DNA of 64,000 bases from a bacterium BRH_c32 (lineage in GTDB: Bacteria > Bacteroidota > Ignavibacteria > Ignavibacteriales > Melioribacteraceae). The notes under the pieces were generated by a model. The model worked only from the letters and a program-made list of their open reading frames with translations. It was not told where the DNA came from and ran no database searches. The DNA lies in the NCBI GenBank assembly GCA_001516025.1, contig LOEU01000017.1, forward strand, positions 26,776-90,775, in the 5' to 3' direction. Positions within the stretch are counted from its first letter, which is position 1. Every line of letters begins with the position of its first letter. The position numbers were made by a program, and so were the translations under genes. Shown piece by piece: positions 18,593 to 26,451 of this stretch.

Positions 18593-18633
18593 AACTTTCC
18601 TTTATTAATAAGACGCAAAAAAGCATAAAAATG

Positions 18634-19884
18634 TTACGCTTTTTCTTCCCAAACTTGAGCTAAAGTAACGATCATTTTTACAGCCATTTCCATATCCTGA
18701 ATAGCTACATATTCATAAAACGCATGGAAATTATGTCCGCCGGCAAATAAATTTGGAGTGGGCAAACCCATATAACTTAATCTTGATCCGTCAGTGCCAC
18801 CTCTAATTGCAGAATTAAGTGGAAGTACATTCAATCTTTTTAATGCTTCTTCGGCATTTGCTTGAACTTCAGGATGGTCATCTAAGATATATTTCATATT
18901 TCTATATTGCTCAATCACTTGGAAATCGAATCCTGCGCCTTTGTAATTGGCAACTGTTTTTTCTACTAACGATTTTAATAGCGATTCATATTCTTTCAAT
19001 TTTTTTGCATCGAAATCCCGAATGATAAATTTTAGTGTTACTAAGGTTTCGTTTCCTTCAATTCCGACAGGGTGAACGTAGCCTTCTCTCTTCTCTGTAG
19101 TTTCGGGAGATAAGGTGTCTTTCGGAAGTGATTCTAAAAATTCGGAAGCTAATTTAATTGCGTTTATCATCTTCCCTTTTGCATAACCGGGATGAACATT
19201 CTTTCCATGTAATTTTATTACTACTGCATCTGCGCTGAATGTTTCTGTTTCTACTTCCCCTCTCGATGAGCCGTCAATTGTGTAAGCATATTTCGCACCG
19301 AATTTTGCAACGTTAAATTTCTCTGTTCCACGTCCCACTTCTTCATCAGGAGTAAAACAAACTTTTATTGTTCCATGTTTTACTTCGGGATGCTGAATCA
19401 AATAATTTATCGCATCCATAATTTCTGCAATGCCGGCTTTATCATCAGCTCCAAGTAAAGTAGTGCCGTCGGTTGTAATAATATCAAAACCGATCATATC
19501 TAAAAGTTCGGGATTATTTGCTACATCAATTATTTTTGTTGTATCGCCGGGAAGAACAATATCATTGCCTTGATAATTTTCGTGAATTACGGGTTTAACA
19601 TCTTTGCCCGATACTGCAGGAGAAGTATCAACGTGTGCAATAAAACCGATAACCGGTACATCCTTTTCGCTGTTTGCCGGAAGAGTAGCCATTACATAAC
19701 CAAACTCATCCATCGTCGCATCTTTTAATCCGATTTCATGTAATTCTTTCACTAAATCTTTAGAAAGTTCTAATTGTTTTAAATCACTCGGAAAAGAAGT
19801 AGAATCTTCATTAGATTGCGTATCATATTTTACATATTTTAGAAATCGTTCTACGACTGTAAATTTGTAGTTAGGATTAAACAT
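18634..19884 (-). CDS. pepT: Peptidase T (tripeptide aminopeptidase)
   Basis: 416 residues, the normal PepT length. It is a di-zinc M20 peptidase that removes the N-terminal residue from tripeptides in the cytoplasm. Metal ligands and catalytic residues are visible in order: GFIAHVDTSPAV (His, Asp), TTLLGADDKAGIAEIM (bridging Asp), FTPDEEVGRGTEKF (catalytic Glu pair), YTIDGSSRGEVETETF (Asp) and GGHNFHAFYE (final His). The dimerisation domain lies between about 210 and 320. It is transcribed away from the pyrimidine-nucleoside phosphorylase gene, with about 95 bases between the two divergent starts. Confidence 0.95.
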   Translation of the reverse strand: MFNPNYKFTVVERFLKYVKYDTQSNEDSTSFPSDLKQLELSKDLVKELHEIGLKDATMDEFGYVMATLPANSEKDVPVIGFIAHVDTSPAVSGKDVKPVIHENYQGNDIVLPGDTTKIIDVANNPELLDMIGFDIITTDGTTLLGADDKAGIAEIMDAINYLIQHPEVKHGTIKVCFTPDEEVGRGTEKFNVAKFGAKYAYTIDGSSRGEVETETFSADAVVIKLHGKNVHPGYAKGKMINAIKLASEFLESLPKDTLSPETTEKREGYVHPVGIEGNETLVTLKFIIRDFDAKKLKEYESLLKSLVEKTVANYKGAGFDFQVIEQYRNMKYILDDHPEVQANAEEALKRLNVLPLNSAIRGGTDGSRLSYMGLPTPNLFAGGHNFHAFYEYVAIQDMEMAVKMIVTLAQVWEEKA

Positions 19885-19979
19885 AAATTCCTCATTATTT
19901 TATTTATTTTAGTTCCATTAATATTGATTTATGAATAATATCTAATTACGCTAATAATATCAACTAACATAGAAAATAG

Positions 19980-21287
19980 ATGAACACAATTGAATTAATT
20001 CGTAAAAAAAGAGAAGCTAAATCTCTCTCAACTGAAGAAATCGAGTATATGATCGAAAATTTCGTAACCGGAAAAATTCCCGATTATCAATTCGCTTCAT
20101 TTTTAATGGCGTCCTTTATTAATGGTTTGAATAAAAAAGAGACTTCCGCATTAACCAAATCGATGTTATATAGCGGAAAGGTGCTCGACCTATCTGAAAT
20201 TCCGGGTATTAAAGTGGATAAACATTCCACAGGCGGAGTGGGTGATAAAACATCTCTTATTATTGCTCCTATTGTTGCTGCCGCAGGCGTTCCCGTGCCA
20301 ATGATTAGCGGACGCGGACTCGGTCATTCAGGCGGCACTCTCGATAAACTCGAAGCTATCCCCGGATTTAAAACGAATCTAAACTTAAAACAATATAAAT
20401 CCGTTTTGAAAAATTGCGGTGCTGTTTTAATCGGACAGACAAAAGAGATTGCTCCGGCTGATAAAATAATTTATTCGCTTAGAGATGTAACTGCAACCGT
20501 AGAATCAATCCCATTAATTACCGCAAGTATTATGAGTAAAAAACTTGCCGAAGGTATTGATGGACTTGTACTTGACGTCAAAACGGGTAACGGTGCTTTT
20601 ATGAAAACATTAAATGATTCTAAAGCCCTCGCTCAATCATTAATTGATACTGCCCTTTCATTTAATAAAAAAGTAATCGCATTTATTACAGATATGAATC
20701 AGCCGCTCGGTAATTATATCGGTAATTGGTTTGAAGTCCTTGAATCGATTCAAGTGCTGCAAGGAGAAAAAGTAGATGATCTTCTCGAAGTGTCTTTAAA
20801 TCTTTCAGGTGCTATGATCTATCTTGGTAAAAAAGCCGGTTCAATTAAAGAAGGAATAGATATATCAAAAGAATTAATTAAGAACGGAAAAGCATTTGAT
20901 AAATTCCTCGAAATTTCAAGACTTCAAAATGGTGAAGAGCAATATTTAAGGGATCCATCTCTATATCCGCAATCTCAATATGTCGTTGATATAACTGCCG
21001 ATGAATCGGGATATATATCAAGTTACGATACTTATCAAATCGGAATGATATCACTTGAACTTGGCGCAGGAAGATTAACCAAGAATGATATTATCGATCC
21101 TAAAGCGGGAATTATTATAAATAAAAAGATTGGCGACAAAGTAAAGAAAGGCGATTCAATTGCTCAACTCTTTACTGATAAAGAAAATGCAATTGAAAAA
21201 GCTATTAATGATTATGGTGCTTCCATTGGTATTTCAAAAAAGGCAACCAAAAAACCGAAATTAATAAAAACCGTTATTCATGGTTAA
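19980..21287 (+). CDS. Pyrimidine-nucleoside (thymidine) phosphorylase
   Basis: 435 residues. It splits thymidine, uridine or deoxyuridine with phosphate to the base and (deoxy)ribose-1-phosphate for salvage. The family signature KVDKHSTGGVGDKTSLIIAP is at about residues 79-98, followed by SGRGLGHSGGTLDKLEAIPG. The catalytic SLRDVTATVESIPLITASIMSKKLAEG follows, and LDVKTGNGAFMK is the conserved phosphate-loop region. The C-terminal domain (about 345-430) is present. The length and D-V-T-A-T-V motif fit the Pdp/DeoA family; which pyrimidines are accepted cannot be told. It is followed 14 bases later by a DUF971 gene. Confidence 0.92.
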   Translation: MNTIELIRKKREAKSLSTEEIEYMIENFVTGKIPDYQFASFLMASFINGLNKKETSALTKSMLYSGKVLDLSEIPGIKVDKHSTGGVGDKTSLIIAPIVAAAGVPVPMISGRGLGHSGGTLDKLEAIPGFKTNLNLKQYKSVLKNCGAVLIGQTKEIAPADKIIYSLRDVTATVESIPLITASIMSKKLAEGIDGLVLDVKTGNGAFMKTLNDSKALAQSLIDTALSFNKKVIAFITDMNQPLGNYIGNWFEVLESIQVLQGEKVDDLLEVSLNLSGAMIYLGKKAGSIKEGIDISKELIKNGKAFDKFLEISRLQNGEEQYLRDPSLYPQSQYVVDITADESGYISSYDTYQIGMISLELGAGRLTKNDIIDPKAGIIINKKIGDKVKKGDSIAQLFTDKENAIEKAINDYGASIGISKKATKKPKLIKTVIHG

Positions 21288-21301
21288 AAGGGATTTATAA
21301 A

Positions 21302-21649
21302 ATGAAACCAAAGAAAATAAAATTACACAAAGACGAATCGATATTGGAGATCATTTGGGATAATGATTTTGTTCATCGATTCCCATTAAAATTTTTAAGA
21401 GATGAATCTCCCGATGCCGGCAATAAAGGGGAAACGATTATGTGGAAGCATTATCCGCCACCACCAAAAGGTCCGGATAAACCGGGAAAATATGAGATTG
21501 AGAAAATCGACAAGGTCGGTAATTACGGAATCCAAATTAAATGGAAAGATGGTAATGACGATGGCATCTATTCGTGGGATCTGCTTGTGCAAATGGGAGA
21601 TTTAATCGAAGTAAAAAACAATCTCCGCAAAGATTTAGATAATGAATAA
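21302..21649 (+). CDS. DUF971 domain protein
   Basis: 115 residues. The stretch KIKLHKDESILEIIWDNDFVHRFPLKFLRDESPDA matches the start of DUF971, a small domain related to the N-terminal part of gamma-butyrobetaine hydroxylase and found near iron-sulfur assembly factors. The conserved end (VGNYGIQIKWKDGNDDGIYSWDLL) is present, with a PPPP linker in between. It follows the nucleoside phosphorylase closely on the same strand. No catalytic residues are evident, and its role in this organism is unknown. Confidence 0.8.
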   Translation: MKPKKIKLHKDESILEIIWDNDFVHRFPLKFLRDESPDAGNKGETIMWKHYPPPPKGPDKPGKYEIEKIDKVGNYGIQIKWKDGNDDGIYSWDLLVQMGDLIEVKNNLRKDLDNE

Positions 21650-21804
21650 ATAGATAAAAGTTGTAAAGATAGAAAAGGTAAAGATTAGTTTAGAAAAAAA
21701 GGGTTCTGCCATTAATAAATCTAATCTTCACAACGAAATATCATCAGGAAAAAATGTAGGAAAAGACGTTTGGTAAAAACATTTTAAAGAGTAGTGAAAT
21801 TTTC

Positions 21805-21836
21805 AGCAGGCATTATGGATTAAATTAATGCCTGCT
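21805..21836. terminator. Terminator between DUF971 and the thioredoxin-like gene
   Basis: A perfect 11-bp inverted repeat (AGCAGGCATTA at 21805-21815, its complement at 21826-21836) with a 10-nt loop lies between two convergent genes, eight bases from the end of the minus-strand gene. T content after the stem is modest on both strands, so termination efficiency is uncertain. Confidence 0.6.
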
Positions 21837-21844
21837 AAATAAAA

Positions 21845-22444
21845 TTATAATAGCTCTTTTATATGATTTTCATAAACAGACATGGATACAAGTCCTTCGT
21901 GCATTGCTACAACGGAACCTTTCTTATCAATTATAAATGATGTAGGTATAGCTCTAATTCCGCCATAAGACTGATATACACCCATATTGCCATAAACAAT
22001 CGGATAATTAATTCCATACTCTTTTATGAATGGAACTACTTTATCTTTGGTATCGGAATCGGTAGAAATACCAATAATCTCCACACCCTTACTGCCATAT
22101 TTTTTCTTAAGAGCAACTAAATCAGGAATACCTTTACGACATGGGGGACACCATGTAGCCCAGAAATCAATAATTACTACTTTACCTTTTAGATCGGAAA
22201 GTTTAAGAGTTTTTCCATCCGATGTCGGTAAATTAAAATCAGGTGCCGGTGTTGATTTACTCTGTGGTTCAGAAGCAGCGAGATAATTTGGAGGATATGG
22301 ACCTTTCTCCGGTTCTGATCCTGTATTATTTAGTACGAATAAGACAACAACTAAGCCAATAAAGAAACCGGTATAGATCCAATTCTTCTGTTTTTTAGTT
22401 AAGCCCGTAGCTTCATTCTTTTTTGATTTATTTTTATCAACCAT
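21845..22444 (-). CDS. Membrane-anchored TlpA/ResA-like thioredoxin
   Basis: 199 residues from the ATG at 22444; a TTG three codons upstream is less likely because AAGGA is better placed for the ATG. A lysine-rich start is followed by one membrane helix (about residues 20-37). A thioredoxin fold then faces the periplasm: DFNLPTSDGKTLKLSDLKGK, the active site WATWCPPCRKG, GISTDSDTKDKV, and the cis-proline region GGIRAIPTSFIID. Such proteins reduce periplasmic disulfides, for example in cytochrome c maturation. It is the last gene of a three-gene set with two other small cysteine-containing proteins. Confidence 0.9.
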   Translation of the reverse strand: MVDKNKSKKNEATGLTKKQKNWIYTGFFIGLVVVLFVLNNTGSEPEKGPYPPNYLAASEPQSKSTPAPDFNLPTSDGKTLKLSDLKGKVVIIDFWATWCPPCRKGIPDLVALKKKYGSKGVEIIGISTDSDTKDKVVPFIKEYGINYPIVYGNMGVYQSYGGIRAIPTSFIIDKKGSVVAMHEGLVSMSVYENHIKELL

Positions 22445-22456
22445 TATTTCCAATCC

Positions 22457-22678
22457 TTATTTTTTATTCAATAATTTATTAAGGTCATCTACAAAGATAG
22501 AAATTTCTTTATCAGAAAATCCTTTTTCTTTGCATGCATTTTCTAAAGAACCCCAAATTGGCTCGCCGCACCTTAAACATCTAATGCCCATTTCCATTAA
22601 ATAGGCAACTGATTCGGGAACTTCTTTTATAAGGTCTTCGATCTCTATCTCTTTTTTAATTTCAACTATCTGATTCAC
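22457..22678 (-). CDS. DUF1858 domain protein
   Basis: 73 residues. The sequence KEIEIEDLIKEVPESVAYLMEMGIRCLRCGEPIWGSLENACKEKGF matches the DUF1858 family, which has the D-L-I-x-x-x-P-E pattern and a C-x-x-C pair (here CLRC) and is often found next to redox or hybrid-cluster proteins. Its start overlaps the end of the upstream gene by 17 bases and it is followed 12 bases later by the thioredoxin-like gene. A thiol or metal-binding role is plausible; no direct evidence. Confidence 0.8.
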   Translation of the reverse strand: MNQIVEIKKEIEIEDLIKEVPESVAYLMEMGIRCLRCGEPIWGSLENACKEKGFSDKEISIFVDDLNKLLNKK

Positions 22679-22874
22679 TTTTTTGTTCCTTTTTCTTCGT
22701 TAAGGGGAATATATAAATTAAGCCAATCAAACCGCCATACATTGTAGAAATCCAAGGATTGCTCGTAATTGGACAAGTGCCCGTATTGCAGCCGATGAAA
22801 TAATAGTAAGAATACCCAAGAACCGCTCCAAGAAGAACCGGAAAAGATTTTTTTAGCACAATTTTATAATTCAC
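22662..22874 (-). CDS. Small DUF6132-like membrane protein with TGTCPIT motif
   Basis: 70 residues with two predicted membrane helices (about 10-28 and 43-58) around the loop IGCNTGTCPITSNPWISTMYGG. The G-x-x-T-G-T-C-P-I-T-S-N-P motif is the hallmark of a small membrane family (DUF6132) commonly linked to rhodanese and thioredoxin genes. Two cysteines in the loop could be redox active. It is the first gene of the overlapping operon with DUF1858 and the TlpA-like protein, which suggests a joint role in sulfur or disulfide chemistry at the membrane. Confidence 0.7.
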   Translation of the reverse strand: MNYKIVLKKSFPVLLGAVLGYSYYYFIGCNTGTCPITSNPWISTMYGGLIGLIYIFPLTKKKEQKSESDS

Positions 22875-23017
22875 ACAAAAATTCCTTCTTTAATCAAATA
22901 TCTATTTTTCATTAGATGCTAAAATTTATATTTAGTTTCAATTCTTATTCTTGCTCTTATATAACTGATTTGATACTTTATGATAATTAATTTTAATAAT
23001 TAAGACCGGAGCCGCAA

Positions 23018-23809
23018 ATGACATCATACGAAAAACATTTGTATATGATAGTCTTCCCGATCAATGCTTTAGTAGCCTCACAACTCGAACCGGATCAGTT
23101 CGGCGAACACTATACAATTGGGAGCGCGAAACATTTCAGCGGTAAGGTAATATTTGCCGAAATTGATATAAATTTCAGAAATAAATATTTCGATATCGAT
23201 AAGTATCTCGCTCAAACTATTCCGCATGACGACGGTCAACCTAAAAAAACTAAATTCATCTCATCTTATAATGTTTTAGAGAACATCAAATTATCGGCGA
23301 TTCAAACACTACATCTATGCACAACAAATGGGAAAGTCTTGCCTATTCTGCCGGAAGAATATACAGCATATAACGAGCCGGGAAAAATTCGGATATATCA
23401 AGAGATAACTCCACTCGAAACTCTTGTTGCCTCCACAAAAGATCAAAGACAATTTGGTAAGTTTATTACCACCGGTTCAAAATCTAAGGGTGCTCCAAAA
23501 ATCTGTTTTACTCAAATTGAATTTGATATCGAAAATTTTATTCGAGAAAATAAGAATAAAGAGATATTCAATATTGAGCTTCCGGGGGTTAATCCTTATC
23601 GCATATATGACTGCTTAAATGAACTAAAAGAACAACCCGAAAAACTTACAAAAACCTTGACTTTAGGTAGCTTATTGCGCGATTTATCATATAAATTATT
23701 GCGTCATGGTTTCTGGTTCTTTGGTGATGACGAAATTAAATTCTTCCCAATGCCATCTTTAAACGAACTCGAAACGAAATACTTTTCTTGGTGGAAGCAT
23801 GTAAGATGA
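23018..23809 (+). CDS. Unrecognised cytoplasmic protein with an internal duplication
   Basis: 263 residues with no signal peptide or membrane segment; no family was recognised. Two halves are related: residues 18-55 (LVASQLEPDQFGEHYTIGS...) align without gaps to residues 136-173 (LVASTKDQRQFGKFITTGS...), an offset of exactly 118. Shared positions include LVAS, Q-F-G, T-x-G-S and the following K-x-x-F-x-x-I strand. The C-terminal 60 residues (LGSLLRDLSYKLLRHGFWFFGDDEIKFFPMP) are unique. GACCGGAG lies a few bases before the ATG at 23018. The gene stands alone, with a terminator after it. Confidence 0.6.
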   Translation: MTSYEKHLYMIVFPINALVASQLEPDQFGEHYTIGSAKHFSGKVIFAEIDINFRNKYFDIDKYLAQTIPHDDGQPKKTKFISSYNVLENIKLSAIQTLHLCTTNGKVLPILPEEYTAYNEPGKIRIYQEITPLETLVASTKDQRQFGKFITTGSKSKGAPKICFTQIEFDIENFIRENKNKEIFNIELPGVNPYRIYDCLNELKEQPEKLTKTLTLGSLLRDLSYKLLRHGFWFFGDDEIKFFPMPSLNELETKYFSWWKHVR

Positions 23810-23847
23810 TTGTTTTATAATACGCTACCTTTAAACATAATTTAAAC

Positions 23848-23875
23848 CCCCCGCATTTAATGTGGGGGATTTTAT
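23848..23875 (+). terminator. Rho-independent terminator
   Basis: C-rich arm CCCCCGCAT (23848-23856) pairs with ATGTGGGGG (23860-23868) with one G-T wobble and a 3-nt loop, followed by ATTTTATT. It lies 39 bases after the preceding gene. Confidence 0.8.
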
Positions 23876-24052
23876 TCTGCCCTCCTTCCTGATTTCATCA
23901 ATGAATATTATTCGCTCACTAAAGCAACCATAAAGCACAATTGCCATTCCAAGCGTCTTTAACAATGCGACATCGTATCAATATTTTAAATTATTAAGTG
24001 GATTAATTCGATAATATATCTTATAATATAAACCAAAATAAGAGAGACTGTC

Positions 24053-24550
24053 GTGTTTGTTCAAAAAGAAAATGTAATCGAAAATAAAAATGAGTTGAAA
24101 TTAAAGGCAAAGGAATTAGAGAATTTCATCCGCTATAATATTCCTATGACCGATTATTTAGATATTTCGATAAAAGAACTAAAACCGTACTCCATTATTG
24201 TTTCCGCACCATTAAAACCAAATGGCAATCATTATGGAACAGTGTTCGGAGGAAGTATCTCTACTTTAGGAATTGTCTCCTGTTGGGCTTTGCTCCATCA
24301 AAAAATGATTGATGATTCCGTTAAGGGTATATTAGTTATTCAACAAAGCAATACTGAATTTTTGAGACCTGCACGCGGAGAGTTTGAAGCACGATGTAAC
24401 TCATTAGATGAATCTTCTTGGCAGCAATTTATGGATGATTTCGCTCTTAAAGGAAAAGCAAAAAAGATGATGCGCTCCGAATTATATTGCGGCGAAGAGC
24501 TAATTGCCGTAATGGAAGGTAATTATACTGCTTTAGGAAAAGCTCGTTAG
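24053..24550 (+). CDS. YiiD C-terminal-type thioesterase
   Basis: 165 residues. The hot-dog-fold thioesterase domain of the YiiD_C type spans most of the protein: SIIVSAPLKPNGNHYGTVFGGSISTLGIVSCWALL, then SNTEFLRPARGEFEARC, and MMRSELYCGEELIAVMEGNYTAL. In the family, N-x-x-x-T-x-F-G-G-S is the substrate-binding helix start. It probably hydrolyses an acyl-CoA. Start is GTG at 24053, with AGAGAGA upstream. Its last four bases overlap the stop of the convergent deaminase gene. Confidence 0.8.
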   Translation: MFVQKENVIENKNELKLKAKELENFIRYNIPMTDYLDISIKELKPYSIIVSAPLKPNGNHYGTVFGGSISTLGIVSCWALLHQKMIDDSVKGILVIQQSNTEFLRPARGEFEARCNSLDESSWQQFMDDFALKGKAKKMMRSELYCGEELIAVMEGNYTALGKAR

Positions 24551-25476
24551 AAATAATTTATCTTGCGATTATCTAATCTATGATTCATTCCCTCAATCCC
24601 TTGCAAGCCACCGGTATGGATCGCCAGAACCGTTTTTCCTTCGGGAATAAAACCCGACTTTATTGATTCATTGAGTCCAAACATCATTTTACCTGTATAA
24701 ACGGGATCAAGCTGAATCTCATTTAATTTATAGAACTCCTCTATAAAAGCTAATAATTCCGGTTTCGTTTTTGCGTATCCTCCGAAATGATAATCTTTTA
24801 TCAAATCAAAATTATTATACGAGGAGGAGGAATGAAGATTAACAAAATTATTTATTTCACCTCTTAAAAATTCAGCACCTTTTAGAACCGGAAAAACATA
24901 AATAAATTTTTCTCCTCTTAAAGAAGAGATAATTCCTGCTGCGGTACCTCCCGTCCCGGCGGCAAGGGCAATATAGTCATAATCAATATCGATATTATCC
25001 AAAATTTCCGCAGCCCCTTTAATTGCAAGTTTATTGCTTCCCCCCTCGGGGACATAAAAAAATTCTCCATATTTTTCTTTTAGCTTAGCCTTAAATTCAT
25101 CGGTGTGTTTTAATCGATATTCGCTTCTTGGTACGTATTCTATTTTCATTCCATTTTGTGCTGCGAATTTAAGAGTGGGATTTATCGGATAAGTAAGTTC
25201 TCCTCTGATGATCCCTATGCCTTCAAAACCAAAAAGTTTGCAGGCATACGAAAAAGCATGTATATGATTTGAGTATGCTCCGCCGAATGAAATCAAGCGG
25301 TTTATATTATTTTCGAGAGCATATAGAATATTGTATTTTAATTTATAGAATTTATTTCCTGATATAAAAATATCCGTTAAATCGTCCCTCTTCATAAATA
25401 CATTCACGGGAATATTATTTCCCGGAAATTTAATTTGCTGAATCGGAACAATCGGATTATTTTCAAAAATATTCAT
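24547..25476 (-). CDS. PLP-dependent 1-aminocyclopropane-1-carboxylate deaminase / D-cysteine desulfhydrase family enzyme
   Basis: 309 residues, a fold-type II pyridoxal-phosphate enzyme. The PLP lysine lies in SGNKFYKLKYNI (about residues 38-49). SFGGAYSNHIHAFSYACKLFG binds substrate, and LAAGTGGTAAGIISSL is the glycine-rich phosphate loop. The family splits ACC to 2-oxobutyrate and ammonia or D-cysteine to pyruvate and sulfide; most bacterial members with this layout act on D-cysteine, but specificity cannot be read directly. It overlaps the convergent thioesterase by four bases. Confidence 0.85.
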   Translation of the reverse strand: MNIFENNPIVPIQQIKFPGNNIPVNVFMKRDDLTDIFISGNKFYKLKYNILYALENNINRLISFGGAYSNHIHAFSYACKLFGFEGIGIIRGELTYPINPTLKFAAQNGMKIEYVPRSEYRLKHTDEFKAKLKEKYGEFFYVPEGGSNKLAIKGAAEILDNIDIDYDYIALAAGTGGTAAGIISSLRGEKFIYVFPVLKGAEFLRGEINNFVNLHSSSSYNNFDLIKDYHFGGYAKTKPELLAFIEEFYKLNEIQLDPVYTGKMMFGLNESIKSGFIPEGKTVLAIHTGGLQGIEGMNHRLDNRKINYF

Positions 25477-25508
25477 CTACTTAGCTCTCTAAAAAAATAG
25501 AAAAGTTG

Positions 25509-26444
25509 TTATTCATCATATCCTGAGTATTCGGATATCCAACTGCTTATTCTCGGCTCACCTGCAAAGAAATCCTTTTTCTTTCCTTGGGCTAATGCCC
25601 ATCGATCCATCCAAGAGATGCCGGCTCTGCCCGTAAATACATCAGGCAATAGATAAACTTTATCCTTTAATGCTTCTTCAAGCGAAATGAAATTATATCC
25701 CTCTTTTTCAATTTGCGATAAAAGAAGATCAATATAATCAGCATTGAGTGCATTAGAATGAATGAGTAGAATATGTTTAATATTTCTTCCGAAAAGTTTC
25801 TCGGATTGCTTCTCATAAAACCTAACCTTATCAATCATATAAGGAATATAATCCTTTGCAATTTTCTTCATCAAGAGAGAATCACCTGCGAGAAGTGCTT
25901 TCTGATACGAAAAGGCATAAATCCATTCTGAATTATCGATTGTAACCGGAGCTATCTTATATCCATTTTCTCTTAAGAAGTTATTAACACTATCTTTTAT
26001 TTCCAAACTTCTCCCTGTATGAAGATAAGGGTGCCGAAAATATCGGAGCTGACCGCCTGCTTTTTTTATCATTGGTTTTATTTGAGTTTCACCTTTTAAT
26101 ATATCTGCCTCAAATTCACTAACAGTAGAATTATGCAATCCTTTATGAGAATATGTATGATTGCCTAACTCCATTCCCGATTCAAGCCATAATTTTAGTA
26201 ACTCTAACTTCGCCGGATTTATTTTTCCATCTGTTTCCAATTTATTTTCATTTACAAAGCCAATTGCCGAAATTTTTTCTGCACTTAATTTCTTTAGAAG
26301 TTTTTGCGTATAATAACTTTGCATTTCGGTTGATGTAGTGCCATTCTGTTGGAATGGCAAATCATCTATCGTTACGCAAATCTCTTTATTTGATTGCGAC
26401 ATAATTATACTGCTAAACAACAAAAAGAATAATATATTTTTCAT
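25509..26444 (-). CDS. Exported polysaccharide deacetylase-like protein
   Basis: 311 residues with a signal peptide (MKNILFFLLFSSIIMSQS). The NodB fold of carbohydrate esterase family 4 is visible: VTIDDLP (motif 1, double Asp), LGNHTYSHKGLHN (motif 2, metal-binding histidines) and LRYFRHPYLHTG (motif 3). A late HILLIHSNALNADYIDLLL holds the LxIH-type histidine. It probably removes acetyl groups from a cell-wall or extracellular glycan. It lies seven bases downstream of the amidohydrolase gene on the same strand, so both may be co-transcribed after truA. Confidence 0.85.
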   Translation of the reverse strand: MKNILFFLLFSSIIMSQSNKEICVTIDDLPFQQNGTTSTEMQSYYTQKLLKKLSAEKISAIGFVNENKLETDGKINPAKLELLKLWLESGMELGNHTYSHKGLHNSTVSEFEADILKGETQIKPMIKKAGGQLRYFRHPYLHTGRSLEIKDSVNNFLRENGYKIAPVTIDNSEWIYAFSYQKALLAGDSLLMKKIAKDYIPYMIDKVRFYEKQSEKLFGRNIKHILLIHSNALNADYIDLLLSQIEKEGYNFISLEEALKDKVYLLPDVFTGRAGISWMDRWALAQGKKKDFFAGEPRISSWISEYSGYDE

Positions 26445-26451
26445 CTTTACC

